From Phlegmacium glaucopus (Eukaryota; Basidiomycota; Agaricomycetes; Agaricales; Cortinariaceae), in NCBI GenBank assembly GCA_015039465.1, contig MU130017.1, forward strand, positions 1 to 64,000: a stretch of 64,000 bases of DNA, in the 5' to 3' direction. Of the stretch, positions 10,621-20,870 are shown piece after piece. The position numbers were made by a program, and so were the translations under genes. The notes beneath the pieces were generated by a model. That model did not search any database. It was not told where the DNA came from and worked only from the letters and a program-made list of their open reading frames with translations. Position 1 is the first letter of the stretch. Every line of letters begins with the position of its first letter.

Positions 10621-11900
10621 GTTTGTCCATATCTTTTCGAAGACACTTTTTTTGATTCACGGTCAATAGGTTCGCTTCATTCACTGGGACAGTCGCGGAG
10701 CCGGTTGCCGATTCGATTCCACCAAGCACCCAAAGCTCATCTTCCATTTCTATCCGCGCTATGGGCAACTCACACTTCCTTGGACACGGTTGAGCTATAC
10801 AAGAAGTGTCTTCCATAGTCCCGTAAAGGCCCCAATCCACTTGGTATGTTGGTGCGGGGTTGAAGCGTAATGACATTCGCCTCTCTTATGAAGGATTCTT
10901 TCGGATGGAGGTCGCAGATAACGAAAAGGTTCCTTTTTATCGTGCCACTAAATGCTATTTCGCCCGTCCTTATCAGGAGAACGTCAGGAATCTCTTTTCT
11001 GAAGGACCTATAGCAGGAGAAATTGCTGGTTACGGATCGTGAGACAGTTATCTACCTCGCAGCACGGTGCTGACGTTGATGGGCCGGAGCAGGAATGGGT
11101 TACAGAGTTCGCCCTAAAAATCAAAACGGTTGAAAGGCAAGATGCTCTGCCATTGTATAACATCGCTCGTCCATTACCCTGGTGCAAAGTTCGCTATCCT
11201 GTATTGTTGGAGGTGCGTGTTTCGTCCATTTTTTAGTTGGCAATTCTAAGAATCTCTATCAGCCTTTCAACAAGCGTACAAAAGCTGGTATATTACACCA
11301 TTATCTGCGTGCCGCCAATATAATGATCGTTGAAGATAAAGGAACGAATGCACAAGCGTTCTTATCGGCTGGGATATGTACCTATTGTGGGAGACGCATG
11401 GGGCCTTGAGGGCAAAATACGACCGGACGATGAGCTATAGTGCATACAGATATCTAACTTTGAGGTTACTGACAGTTCATATGCAACTTGAATGTACTTG
11501 GGCACTTGTTCCCGTCCAAATCCTACGGAACGAGTCCCTGTAACACGTATGCTATGGGATGATATGGAGTCTGGCTAACTTTGTTACTTCGTCTTGAGTT
11601 CAATGACTATCTTTCCACGAGGCGGGCTGCGGAATGCCGGTTTGTCCTCACTGGCATTCAACAAGCTGCGGAACTTATAATAATAATAATGCATTCCATG
11701 AAATTTCGTTACATATTATAGAAAACATCGCATTCTTACTTATCTTTGTGAGATGATTTGCTGAACGGCAAGTTATATAAAAAAGCGATTGGGATGGTGC
11801 AGCAGCAAGAGAATAAAAATAAAAACACATTTTGCTAGGTCATGTTACAGCCTGAGAAACATGATGCCTGCCATCTCAGTGTCGTCCAATACACACCATT
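10621..11900. other. Decayed sequence, no recognisable gene
   Basis: Only short ORFs with no family I recognise. One at 11182-11409 (+, 75 codons) contains CTYCGRRMGP at its end but has no other support. A TATATAAAAAA stretch lies near 11774 and a (TAA)n run near 11680. It is probably gene debris like the neighbouring fragments. Confidence 0.4.
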
Positions 11901-11936
11901 CAGATCCTCAGCGCTATATAAACCACTTCCTTAGCA

Positions 11937-12193
11937 TGGATCGCTTGTTGTTTGGCAAACCTGTGAACGACCGACCGCCCGCCAATCCAAACTGTTTACT
12001 TGAAGGCTCTCAGTCACGATCATCATGCTATGGCGCCTTCTTTCCCAACGCAAATGGGTTCAGCATCGACCAAAGCACATTCACTGCCGTTCATGGAAAT
12101 GTGAATGTCTATTCTAGTGAACAGCCATCTCATGTACGTAACGTCGAGTCGACTACATTGAAGCCAAAAACTGACTACATTCAAGTGGAATAA
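11937..12193 (+). CDS. Short N-terminal fragment resembling mushroom STAND/NLR proteins
   Basis: ATG at 11937 follows a TATATAAA box at 11912, which is why I prefer it to the upstream in-frame starts. The 85-codon frame contains ANGFSIDQSTFTAVHGNVNV. This resembles the FxI..S.F..V.GN motif that opens many basidiomycete NACHT/STAND proteins, just before their nucleotide-binding domain. A GTACGT donor-like site at about 12134 suggests the original gene was spliced onward, but no NACHT or P-loop exon follows here. It is either a truncated gene or the first exon of a short protein. Family assignment rests on this motif alone. Confidence 0.35.
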
Positions 12194-12432
12194 ATACCGA
12201 TGGGTCGACTTCGATCAACAAACACTGCAACTTCTACATACCAGTTCCACGGGCCTTGTGACCATGGAGATGGAACCAATGGCGTTTACCTCGCGTGTTA
12301 AAATGTATCGCATCCATTGGTACAGGGATAGGAAAGATGTTTTTTACAATCATCTGGAGTTTTCCAAATCACTGTGCGTTTTGTTGCCTTGCCATACCAT
12401 TCCAAATTTTCTGACACATACATACTATAAAG

Positions 12433-15400
12433 ACTGGCTCGTCGGCCAGATATATCCCAGTTCCTTGGGACTTCTATTGGCAATGAGGATGGTGACCGGT
12501 TTATTGTCTTGTCTGGTGGTATGAGGGTACTAGCCTTACAAATTTTACATGTCCCTCACATTGTATTTCTACAGGTGGTTTGTCCTTGTCAAACTTCTTT
12601 GTTGGAAGTTGTGCAGACTTGGAAATGATACAGATAGCCTCTGTATGTTCTGATTGATTGAGTTTTTGCCATCCTTTCATGATGTTAACTGACCATTGCT
12701 TAGTTCTTTCAATTAATGGTGAGCACTTGTATATTGATAGATATCTGAAGAAAAAAAACTGGTAAATTGTAGGACATATTCAGCACAGGCCCTTTCACTG
12801 TGTTACACTGGAATTGGTCAAGACTTTGGGACCTACCCATATTTTCTCCAAATTATGGACTTTGTGTGGATGTTATTCTCCTTGAATCATACGGCTTTCT
12901 AGCAAGTTCCAAAAGGGGTAGCAAGAGGGTAATATATAATCACTGAGTAATATAAAACCATGAAATGTGTACTAACTTGTCCATCATAGGGTCCCAATAT
13001 TGTGAATTTCCATGCAAGGCTACAAGATCATATATGTGAGTGATATGGCCTTTAGAAAGGAAGTAGAAAGAGACTCACTATAGTTCATGATATAGTACCT
13101 GGTGATATGGAAAGAATATTGCACTTCAGGCCAGACATGGTCACCTTAAGAGAGACGGTTATAAATAGCCTCAAGGTGGCAATAAAAATAGTCAGTAACT
13201 AAAATAAATTGTGGTTGTCATCCCTAGCTGACAACAATGACCTCTCTGCATTGCAGTTTGTGAGTGCTCTCTCTCCTGGCTGTTGTCCCTAGCTGACAAC
13301 AATGGCCTCTGCATTACAGTTGGTGAATGCTCTCTCTCCTGGCTACTATCTCTACCTGACAACAATGATGTCTCTCTGCATTGCAGAATGTGAGTGCTCT
13401 CTCTCCCGGCTGTTATTCCTAGCTGATAATAATGATGTCTCTCTGCATTCCAGAATGTCAGTGCTCTCTCTCCTGGTTGTCATCCCTAGCTAACAATAAT
13501 GTCATATCTCTGCAGAATGTAAGTCCTCTCTCTCCTGGCTGTCATCCATAGCTAACAACAATGATGTCTCTCTGCATTGCAGTTGGTGAGCTCTCTCCTG
13601 TCAATCATCCCCTAGCTGACAACAACAATGACATTTCTCTGCATTACAGTTGGTGAGTGCTCACTCCCGGCTGTTATACCTAGCTGACAACAATAATGTC
13701 TCTCTGTATTGCAGGATGTGAGTGCTCTCTCTCCTGGTTGTCATCCATAGCTAACAGCAATGATGTCTCTCTGCATTGCAGTTGGTGAGTGCTCTCTCCT
13801 GGCTGTCATCCCTACTCAACAACAATGACATTTCTCTGTATCACAGTTTGTGAGTGCTCTCCTCCTGGCTGTTGTCCCCTAGCTGACAACAATGATGTCT
13901 CTTTGCATTGCAGTTGGTGAGTGCTTTCTCTTCTGGCTATCATCATTAGCTGACAACAATGATGTCTCTCTATATTGCAGTTTGTAAGTGCTCTCTTTCC
14001 TAGCTGTCATCCAAAGCTAATAACAATGACCCCTTTGCAATGCAGTTTGTGAGTGCTCTCTCTCCTGGCTGTCATCCCTAGCTAACAACAATGGCCTCTC
14101 TGCATTTCAGTTGGTGAATGCTGTCTCTCCTGGCTACAATCTCTACCTGACAACCAATGATGTCTCTCTGCATTGCAGGATGTGAGTGCTCTTTCTCCTG
14201 GCTGTCATCCCTAGCTGACAACAATGATGTCTTACTGCATTGCAGAATGTCAGTGCTCTGTTTGCTAGCTGTCATTCCTGGCTGAAAAAAATGATGTCTC
14301 TCTGCATTGTAGGATGTTGTGAGTGCTCTCTCCTCTGGCTGTCATTCATAGCTGACAACAATGATGTCTCTCCACATTGCAGGATGTGAGTCCTCTCTCT
14401 CCTGGCTGTCATTCATAGCTGACAACAATGATATCTCTCTGCATTACAGAATGTGAGTGCTCTCTCTCATGGCTGTCATCCTTAGCTGACAACAATGATG
14501 TTTCTCTACATTGCAGTTAGTGAGTACTTTCTCTCCTGGCTGTCATCCATCGCTGACAATAATGATGTCTCTCTTCATTGTAGAATGTGAGTGCTGTTTT
14601 CTGGCTGTCATCCCTCGCTGATAACAATAACATCTCTCTGAATTGCAGTTTGTAAGTATTTTCTCCTGGCTGTCATCCTTAGCTAACAACAATAATGTCA
14701 CTGTGCATTACAGTTGGTGAGTGCTCTCTCCTCTGGCTGTGATTCCTAGCTGACAACAATGACATATCTCTGCATTGCAGTTGGTGAGTACTCTCTCTCC
14801 TGGCTGTTATCCATGACCATCAACAATGACATCTCTCTGTATTACAGTTTGTAAGTGATCTCTCTTCTGGTTGCTATCCCTAGCTGACAATTATGTCTCT
14901 CTGAATTGCAGTTGGTGAGTGCTTTCTCTTCTGGTTGTCAATCCTAGCTGACAACAATAACACCTCTCTGTATTGCAGTCAGTGAGTGCTTGCTCTCTCT
15001 CTTCTGGCTGTCATCCTTAGCTGACAACAATGATGTCTCTTTATATTGCAGTTTGCAAGTGCTCTCTTTCCTGCCTGTCATCCTTAGCTGACAAGATGAT
15101 CTCTCTCTGAATTGAAGTTTGCAAGTGCTCTCTCTCCTGGCTGTCATCCCAAGCTAACAACAATGATGTCTCTCTGTATCACAGGATGTGAGTGCTCTCT
15201 CTCTTCTAGCTGTCATCCTTAGCTGACAACAATGATGTCTCTCTGCATTGCAGGATGTTAGTCCTCTCTCTCTCTTGGCTGTTATCCTCAGCTGAAAACA
15301 ATGACATCTCTCTGAATTGCAGTTTGTGAGGATCTTATCTCTTGGCTATTTTCCCTATCATCAAGCTACTCCTAAGCTAAATGCTACTAACCAGGCTATC

Positions 15401-16187
15401 AATAACTTAACATCTGGAATTGAAGAACTTAGTGATGGTCAGTTTGTCTGTTGACTTATCTTCCTGGTTTGATCATTATATGGTCATTTAGATGCAATGC
15501 ATGTGGATTCTGTAAGTACTTCCTCCTGGCTGTCATCCCTATCTGACTACAACAACCTCACAGAATGTAGGTTTTCTCTGACCTGGCTATTATCCTTCAC
15601 TGACAACAATATCCTCTTTCCATATCACAGTTTGTCAGTGTTTCTTCCTATTGTTATGTCATGTTTCTATGCTTAATGTTACTAATTAGTCTTCAAACAA
15701 CTCAACATTTAGGATTGAAGGACTTGGTGATGGTGAGTCTGTCTATTTATAATATCTCCATTTTGTGATTATAGTATGTACATTCAGATGCAATGCTTGT
15801 AGATTAGGTGAGTGCTCCCTCCTGACTGATATCTATAGCTGACAGAAATGACTTCTGTCAGCATCATAGAGTGTAAGTATTCTCTCACCTCTGTCATCCT
15901 TAGCTGACAACAATGTCCTCTTTCCACATTACAGTTTGTGAGTGCCTTTCTCTAGCAGTATAGTATCTCTATGTCTATGCTTAATGCCATTAACTAGGCT
16001 TCAGACAACTTAACATCTGAAATGCAAGAACTCAGTGATGGTGGGTGTGTCTATTTATGATATCTTCCTTATGTGATTATGATACTATTATCCAGATGAA
16101 ATGCAAGTAGATTCCTGCTCCAGCAAGGGACTTTTCTTTTCAGAGAGAAGATACAGACCATTATATTCAGAATTCTGCACTATGTGA
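12433..16187 (+). CDS. Unrecognised, extremely intron-dense gene (spliced model by eye)
   Basis: Exons join in frame with good GT..AG signals: 12433-12518, 12575-12642, 12704-12718 (15 nt), 12773-12928, 12990-13035, 13084-13175. They read through phrases such as GNEDGDRFIVLSG, FSPNYGLCVDVILLESYG and HDIVPGDMERILHFRPD. Then come about 32 one-codon exons (13257-15325), then 43-nt and 20-nt exons (15395-15437, 15492-15511), microexons at 15564 and 15631, a second block with a stop TAG at 15805-15807, a third block, and a terminal exon 16096-16187 ending EFCTM-stop. The blocks encode A-x-x-NLTS-x-x-x-ELSDD-x-M-x-VD. The first acceptor (AAG at 12432) and the donor at 13176 (GTGGCA) are weak, and the real 5' end was not found. 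No family is recognised. Continuous phase across five introns argues for a genuine gene, possibly now decaying at block 2. Confidence 0.5.
13176..15325 (+). repeat. Tandem array of about 32 intron-like 67-bp units with 3-nt microexons
   Basis: Each unit is GTGAGTGCTCTC...GCTGACAACAATGATGTC...TTGCAG (about 64 bp) followed by three bases, most often TTG, TTT, AAT or GAT, then the next GTGAGT. Variation follows splice rules. Donors are GTGAGT, GTAAGT, GTCAGT, GTGAAT and twice GCAAGT. Branch-like sites are mostly CTGAC, CTAAC, CTGAT or CTAAT. Acceptors are almost all YAG. First microexon 13257-13259, last 15323-15325. Units 1-3 and 13-15 resemble each other (about 790 bp apart), a sign of higher-order duplication. 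Confidence 0.9.
15395..16187 (+). repeat. Three diverged copies of a 43-nt + 20-nt exon block with intervening microexons
   Basis: Copies begin at 15395, 15690 and 15998. Each has a pyrimidine/CTAAY stretch, AG, a 43-nt exon ending GTGATG, an intron, then a 20-nt exon beginning ATG(C/A)AATGC. Between copies lie two 3-nt microexons (AAT/TTT, then AGT/TTT). Copy 2 carries a stop. The same microexon type fills the array upstream, so the array probably arose by expansion of this spacing unit. Confidence 0.75.
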
Positions 16188-16639
16188 AATTTCTACTATA
16201 CAGGGATTATGAGTGCTACTTGGTTTGATAGGCTGATGCCTTGCATAGGAGTATTAGTCTTATTAACTTTGATTTTCTGGTCCATCTGGGATAAATTACA
16301 AGCCTTTATATGATTCCCTTGTACTGTCCTCCTTAGCTGTTATTCATTTCTCTGAGGTACCTCCTCACAATTGTCAGAATGCCATATCTATCCCTTATTA
16401 TGCCTAGACAGGCTGTGGTTGGAAGCTGCACTGTTGTGCTAATCAGCAGACATAGTCTACAGTTGGGGAGGTCTTTACACTCCCCCACCTATTCTGGTGG
16501 AATCCAATTTTGGCTGGTGGTACAGTCATTTTCAGAAATTATTCTGGAGTCAGTCCATATTTTTTCACTGGAATTTCTGGAATAAAGCCTGTCCAGAGAC
16601 CAACCAGAATCTAGGATTTTTCCAGAATTCCAGCCATTT
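16188..16639. other. Presumed 3' flank of the intron-dense gene
   Basis: No ORF of note. The stretch is AT-rich, contains CCAGAATT-type short repeats near 16540-16635, and leads into an (AGT/ATT)n tract. Confidence 0.4.
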
Positions 16640-16845
16640 GTAGTTACTTATTAGTGTTACTTAGTTATTAGTATTAGTAGTAGTAGTAGTTATTAGTATT
16701 AGTTGGTATTAGTATAGTTATTATAAGGTATACAAAATAATATAATGTACTAATATATATGTGCAGTGCCAGGAATTGAACACATAACCTCTGGAGGTAG
16801 GGTACAGCACTAAAGACCCTTAAGCCAGTCTGTTTCCATCTATGG
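16640..16845 (-). mobile_element. Candidate tRNA-derived SINE with microsatellite tail
   Basis: On the minus strand an RNA polymerase III A-box-like TGGCTTAAGGG (16817-16827) is followed about 35 bp later by a B-box-like TGTTCAATTCC (16772-16782), the layout of a tRNA-related head. The downstream part becomes AT-rich and ends in TAC/TAA trinucleotide repeats at 16640-16700, as expected of a SINE tail. Cloverleaf arms are not intact, so it is not a functional tRNA. No target duplication was found, and copy number cannot be judged from one window. Confidence 0.5.
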
Positions 16846-16924
16846 AAATAATGTGCACTATATGCCACTATGGCACAAACATCACACATCACTCATCACA
16901 CAATGTCATGCACACATCCTCTCC

Positions 16925-17165
16925 TCACCACCACCACCAACAACAACCCACAACCACAACAACCCACAACCCTCAACCACAACAACCACAACAACCACAA
17001 CAACTGCAACAACCACAACAACCACAACAACCACAACAACTGCAACAACTGCAACAACCACAACAACTGCAACAACCACAACAACCACAACAACCACAAC
17101 AACTGCAACAACTGCAACAACCACAATAACCACAATAACCACAACAACTGCAACAACCACAACAA
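16925..17165 (+). repeat. CAA/CCA/CTG low-complexity tract
   Basis: Trinucleotide-rich DNA built from CAACAACCA and CAACAACTG words. It opens long frames in all three phases of both strands (poly-Q/P, poly-T/A, poly-N/H). This is a composition effect and not evidence of a gene. Confidence 0.9.
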
Positions 17166-17182
17166 CCAACCATGATGATGAG

Positions 17183-17640
17183 AACCCCCCCTCACTGGGG
17201 GGTTATTTTTTTATTGTATAAGACTATGATACAGGCACATGACAATGACAGGGACACACAGCAACAACAGCACACAGCAACAACAACAACCCCCCACAGG
17301 GGGGGTTATTTTTATTTATTAAACTATGGTGTGTCATCATACACAACAACTATGAGACGTGATGACAAGAACCCTCCCTGCAAGGGGGGTTTATTTTGTA
17401 TTTATTAGATTATGTGTTTGCTATGGCAGCGCAATGACAACAACAACAACAACCCCTCACAGGGGGGTTCATTTTTACTACTATGGTACACACAACAGGA
17501 CAGCAACCACAACAATGACAATGACAACCCCCCCCCCCCTCACAGGGGGGTTTATTTTTATTTTTTATTACTATGCTACAACGGGACAATGACAACAACA
17601 ACCCCCTCACAGCCTAGGGGGGGTTTATTTTATTTTTTAT
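17183..17640 (+). repeat. Six GC-hairpin plus T-run units in tandem
   Basis: Units at about 17183, 17289, 17370, 17451, 17526 and 17600 each have AACCCCCC, a short loop (CTCAC or similar), GGGGGGTT, then TTATTTTT(T)ATT. Spacing is 75-105 bp, and the linkers are rich in ACAACAACAA and (C)TATG. The first unit has perfect 8-bp arms. They look like intrinsic terminators but recur as a diverged tandem array, so a minisatellite with a structured core is the safer reading. Confidence 0.85.
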
Positions 17641-18344
17641 TACTATAATACCAACTTCAATTCAAAGTTGAGACAGTGAGTAGAATATTAATTACCATCT
17701 GAAAAATATTCACTAATATCATTTAGATATACATCCTTTTCTAGTTCTAGCTGTGAAATACTTCAACACATCACCACTCTTTTTGCCCAGTACACTGCTT
17801 TTCTCATGGCATCTTCTCATGAAAGGGCCCAGTGGAGTGACCAGGAGATTACTGGCATGGACTATCTGTATGAACATGAGTCAGGGATGGGTGACACTGG
17901 GATGTTCAAGATGTCAACATTCAATGCTGCAGCAGACAGTATATCTGACCTTCTCACTGATGGGCCACCAAAGACAGGGAAAATGTGCAAAACAAAATGG
18001 CAATCAGTAAGTGATGCTGCTTCCATCATGCATGTTAGGGGACACCTGATTTCCAACCCAACTACCAACTCCTGATTGGGCCTGAACCTGAACAAACTCC
18101 CAATCCAACTCCCAATTCTAGACCCAACTCCAACTTTGTATATTCCACCTCATCAACAAACTTGACCCAAACCCAAACCAACCAGTCCAACTCCCAAATC
18201 CCAATCAGTCCCAAACCAACTCCTGATTCCAATTCAACTTCTTCTTATTCTATTATTTTATTCATTTTCACATGACACCATTTTTATTATCTTTATTTAT
18301 CATGCCATTTCTTTATTTATTTACATATCTCCATTATGTCCATA

Positions 18345-18929
18345 TGTTACATTCCGTCACACGTTACTCCGGTCCGACTCCGTCGGAGTCGTTTCCAGTA
18401 GTCCGTACTCCGTTCCAGTACTTTCCCTTGTCTCCGACTCTACTCCTCCTACATCCAACTCCGAGACTTCTCCGTATCATTCCGACTCTTCCAACGATAT
18501 CCCAAACCCCTTACCACACCTTTGTTATAACAACTATTCCTTTGTCATCACTTTCCCACTATCAGTCAGCACACCAGCCATGGATTATTCACCCAAGAAT
18601 GCAGGACCTTTTCCGGGAGCAGAACGCAGCACTTATATTTATATTCTATATTTCGGTTGCAATTCCTTTTATATTTAAAGTACTTGAACTTGTATGTTTT
18701 CCCTTAGTTCGAATATCAACCTAGTTTCCTCCTCCTAGTCATCCTCTAAGTTCCCGCAACTTCCGGTTCCATTCTGTTCCATTCTTACTCCGAAATTAGG
18801 ACACAAAGGTTTAGGGTAGCACAGCACACACACTGAGGCTATAGTCCTTTCCCGTTCCGTGGTTCCGTTCCGATCCGGTTTTACTCCGACATTTTACTCC
18901 GACATTTCTCCTTTGTTCTAAACTTAACA
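18345..18929 (+). repeat. 5' LTR
   Basis: Begins TGTTACATTCC and ends AACTTAACA. About 15 differences from the 3' LTR, nearly all transitions and many at CpG, so roughly 97% identity by eye. Direct repeat partner 23753-24337. Confidence 0.93.
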
Positions 18930-18960
18930 GTATATTCGAACTGCTCAACCCACTCCTTCT

Positions 18961-20124
18961 ATGCTAACTCGTTCTAAAACTTCAAAAAATTCATTACCAA
19001 TACAAGAAAAGATGTCCCAAGAACACACCCCCACTCCGGTGCCCGATGTAGTCGAAGAGGCTAGTCATATTGATGAACCTCGGAGTACTACGGACGATGT
19101 TGAGTCTCCATCTATTCCTTTCAATCAACTCATTTCTGCTTTGAATTCCCTCGGGAAATCTTTAGCCAAGTCTGATTTGGCTGGCAGACTTAGAGAGCCC
19201 AAACCCTTCACAGGTAAGGATCCTAAGAAACTGAAAGCTTTTCTTTTCCAGTGTAGGCTCTATTTCCGGAGCTCCTCCGACACATTCCGAGACGACTCCA
19301 AGCGAGTAATGTTTGCTTTGTCCTATCTCCGGGACGTTGCTCAGGAATGGTTTGAACCTGGAATTTCCGGATACACCGATGAACCTCCATCTTGGCTTGA
19401 AGATTGGGATCTCTTTGTGGACGAGCTCCATTCCAACTTCGGCCCTTTCAACGAATCCGCCGATGTAGAACACAAACTCACGACTCTCCGAATGAAGGAT
19501 GGCCAATGTATCTCCGATTACTTAGTCCGGTTCAACTCCTTGGCAGTCCGCTGTACTTGGGGCGAGCCTGCTCTGAGGTATAGGTTTTACGAAGGTTTAC
19601 CTTCCCAACTCAAGGATGAAATTACCAAAGGAGACGGCAAACCCCGGACCTTGGCTGCAATGCGACAAAAAGCTCAAAGTGCTGATGCTCGGCATTGGGA
19701 ACATATGCAAGAACGTTCTCGAGAAACCATCCCTGGCCAGCAACAAAATCCTCCAAAGCCTCCTACTCCTTCTTCATCCTCCTCCAATCCATCTTCCGTT
19801 CCTTCCTCCACTTCCGGAAAACAGCCTCGGCCTTCGGATGAAATTTCCGCTAAGCCTGCAGACTCCGGTAATGTTTCTGCTCCTACAGTTTCCAATCTGG
19901 AAGGTCAGCTGGACTCTCAGGGTAGACTTACCCAGCAAGAAAGGCAACGCCGGATGGATAATAAACTCTGTCTTTTTTGTGGCAAGTCCGGTCATCGTAT
20001 TTCTGACTGTAACTTAGCCAAGGCAAGCTCCGCTAAAGGCCGAGCCTCTACCGTTTCCGTTTCCGTCCCTGACTCCGTTCCGGCTACGCCGAAGGACTCC
20101 GGTTTGGAGAAGGAAAAAGACTAA
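18961..20124 (+). CDS. gag: Ty3-type Gag polyprotein with zinc knuckle
   Basis: 387 residues, starting 31 bp after the 5' LTR. Residues about 80-230 form a retrotransposon Gag domain (KPFTGKDPKKLKAFLFQ, then DVAQEWFEPG and FVDELHSNFGPF). A low-complexity Ser/Pro region follows. A CCHC zinc knuckle, CLFCGKSGHRISDC, lies near residue 340. Gag forms the particle that packages element RNA in the cytoplasm. The ORF ends alone; the usual fused or frameshifted pol is not present. It is intact, which is notable beside a deleted pol and a broken antisense gene. Confidence 0.92.
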   Translation: MLTRSKTSKNSLPIQEKMSQEHTPTPVPDVVEEASHIDEPRSTTDDVESPSIPFNQLISALNSLGKSLAKSDLAGRLREPKPFTGKDPKKLKAFLFQCRLYFRSSSDTFRDDSKRVMFALSYLRDVAQEWFEPGISGYTDEPPSWLEDWDLFVDELHSNFGPFNESADVEHKLTTLRMKDGQCISDYLVRFNSLAVRCTWGEPALRYRFYEGLPSQLKDEITKGDGKPRTLAAMRQKAQSADARHWEHMQERSRETIPGQQQNPPKPPTPSSSSSNPSSVPSSTSGKQPRPSDEISAKPADSGNVSAPTVSNLEGQLDSQGRLTQQERQRRMDNKLCLFCGKSGHRISDCNLAKASSAKGRASTVSVSVPDSVPATPKDSGLEKEKD

Positions 20125-20224
20125 GCAACTCGCTGGTCGCAGCACAGATGGTGATTTGCGAGAGCCCCTGTGCTGAATTTGTTGCAGTCCTATGCAATAG
20201 TCTCTCCATATACCCACACAGTTT

Positions 20225-20400
20225 TTTGTTTCTCTTCTTTTTCTTCATTTTCTGAATCTCAGCTTTTCTGTTTTTTCCATCTCTGCTTTTCCTTTTCTTC
20301 CGATTATTTTCAGATTCCTCCGCTTTTCTTTTTCTTCCGATTATTTTCGGATTCCTCCGCTTTTTCCTTCCGATTATTTTCAGATTCCTCCGATGAGATT
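20225..20400 (+). repeat. Pyrimidine-rich tandem repeat after gag
   Basis: TTCCGATTATTTTC(A/G)GATTCCTCCG recurs three times between about 20295 and 20395, preceded by CTTTTC-rich DNA. It probably replaced or expanded within the start of pol. Confidence 0.7.
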
Positions 20401-20479
20401 CCATTTTATTATGGCTCATCTCCGGGCATGTTTATCCATGCTACCATTGGTTCCGTTCTGGTTTCCGTTCAGTTTGCTT

Positions 20480-20870
20480 GTGGTTCCATCCACTAAATCC
20501 GGGTTTTATTAAAAACCAAGCTGGATTCAGATTTTCCTCCTGTACTTGGGCTTGACTGGCTCACCCTACATAATCCGTTGATTGATTGGGTCGATAGCAG
20601 TGTAACTTTCCGAGGCCGTATTTTTATCCTTCCAGTTCCTGTTTCCATTTCTACCTAGGCCCCTTGTCCGGTATTTGACATTATTATGTCCGATACGGGT
20701 TCCGTGAAATCAGAGGACGAAACTCCTCTTGATGTTATTCCGGGACCACTTTCCGTTCTTTTTCTGTTTGTTCCGAAGTCACTGACCACTCCTAAATTTT
20801 CCTTAGTGTCTGCTGCAGCTTACATAAGGGCAAACCATTCCGTTCATTCCGGTTGAGGTTGCTGGTTGTT
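20480..20870 (+). pseudogene. Remnant of retroviral-type aspartic protease region of pol
   Basis: Translated fragments LGLDWLTLHNPLIDW and SSVTFRGRIF (20540-20640) match the conserved segment after the protease active site in Ty3 elements of mushrooms. The DTG/DSG catalytic triad and everything past it are missing or stopped. No polymerase motif (YxDD) was found downstream. Confidence 0.6.

Noticed and set aside
13176..15325. Resemblance to a CRISPR-like regular array
   Set aside because: The units are contiguous 67-bp repeats with no unique spacers, and the regular motif is a splice signal set. The host is a eukaryote.
16842..17195. Long overlapping ORFs in all phases of both strands
   Set aside because: Caused by the CAA/CCA/CTG low-complexity tract; poly-Q, poly-T and poly-N frames appear together with no start context or domain.
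17183..17640. Bacterial rho-independent terminators or contaminating prokaryotic DNA
   Set aside because: Flanks are clearly fungal transposon-related DNA, and six tandem diverged copies fit a structured minisatellite better.
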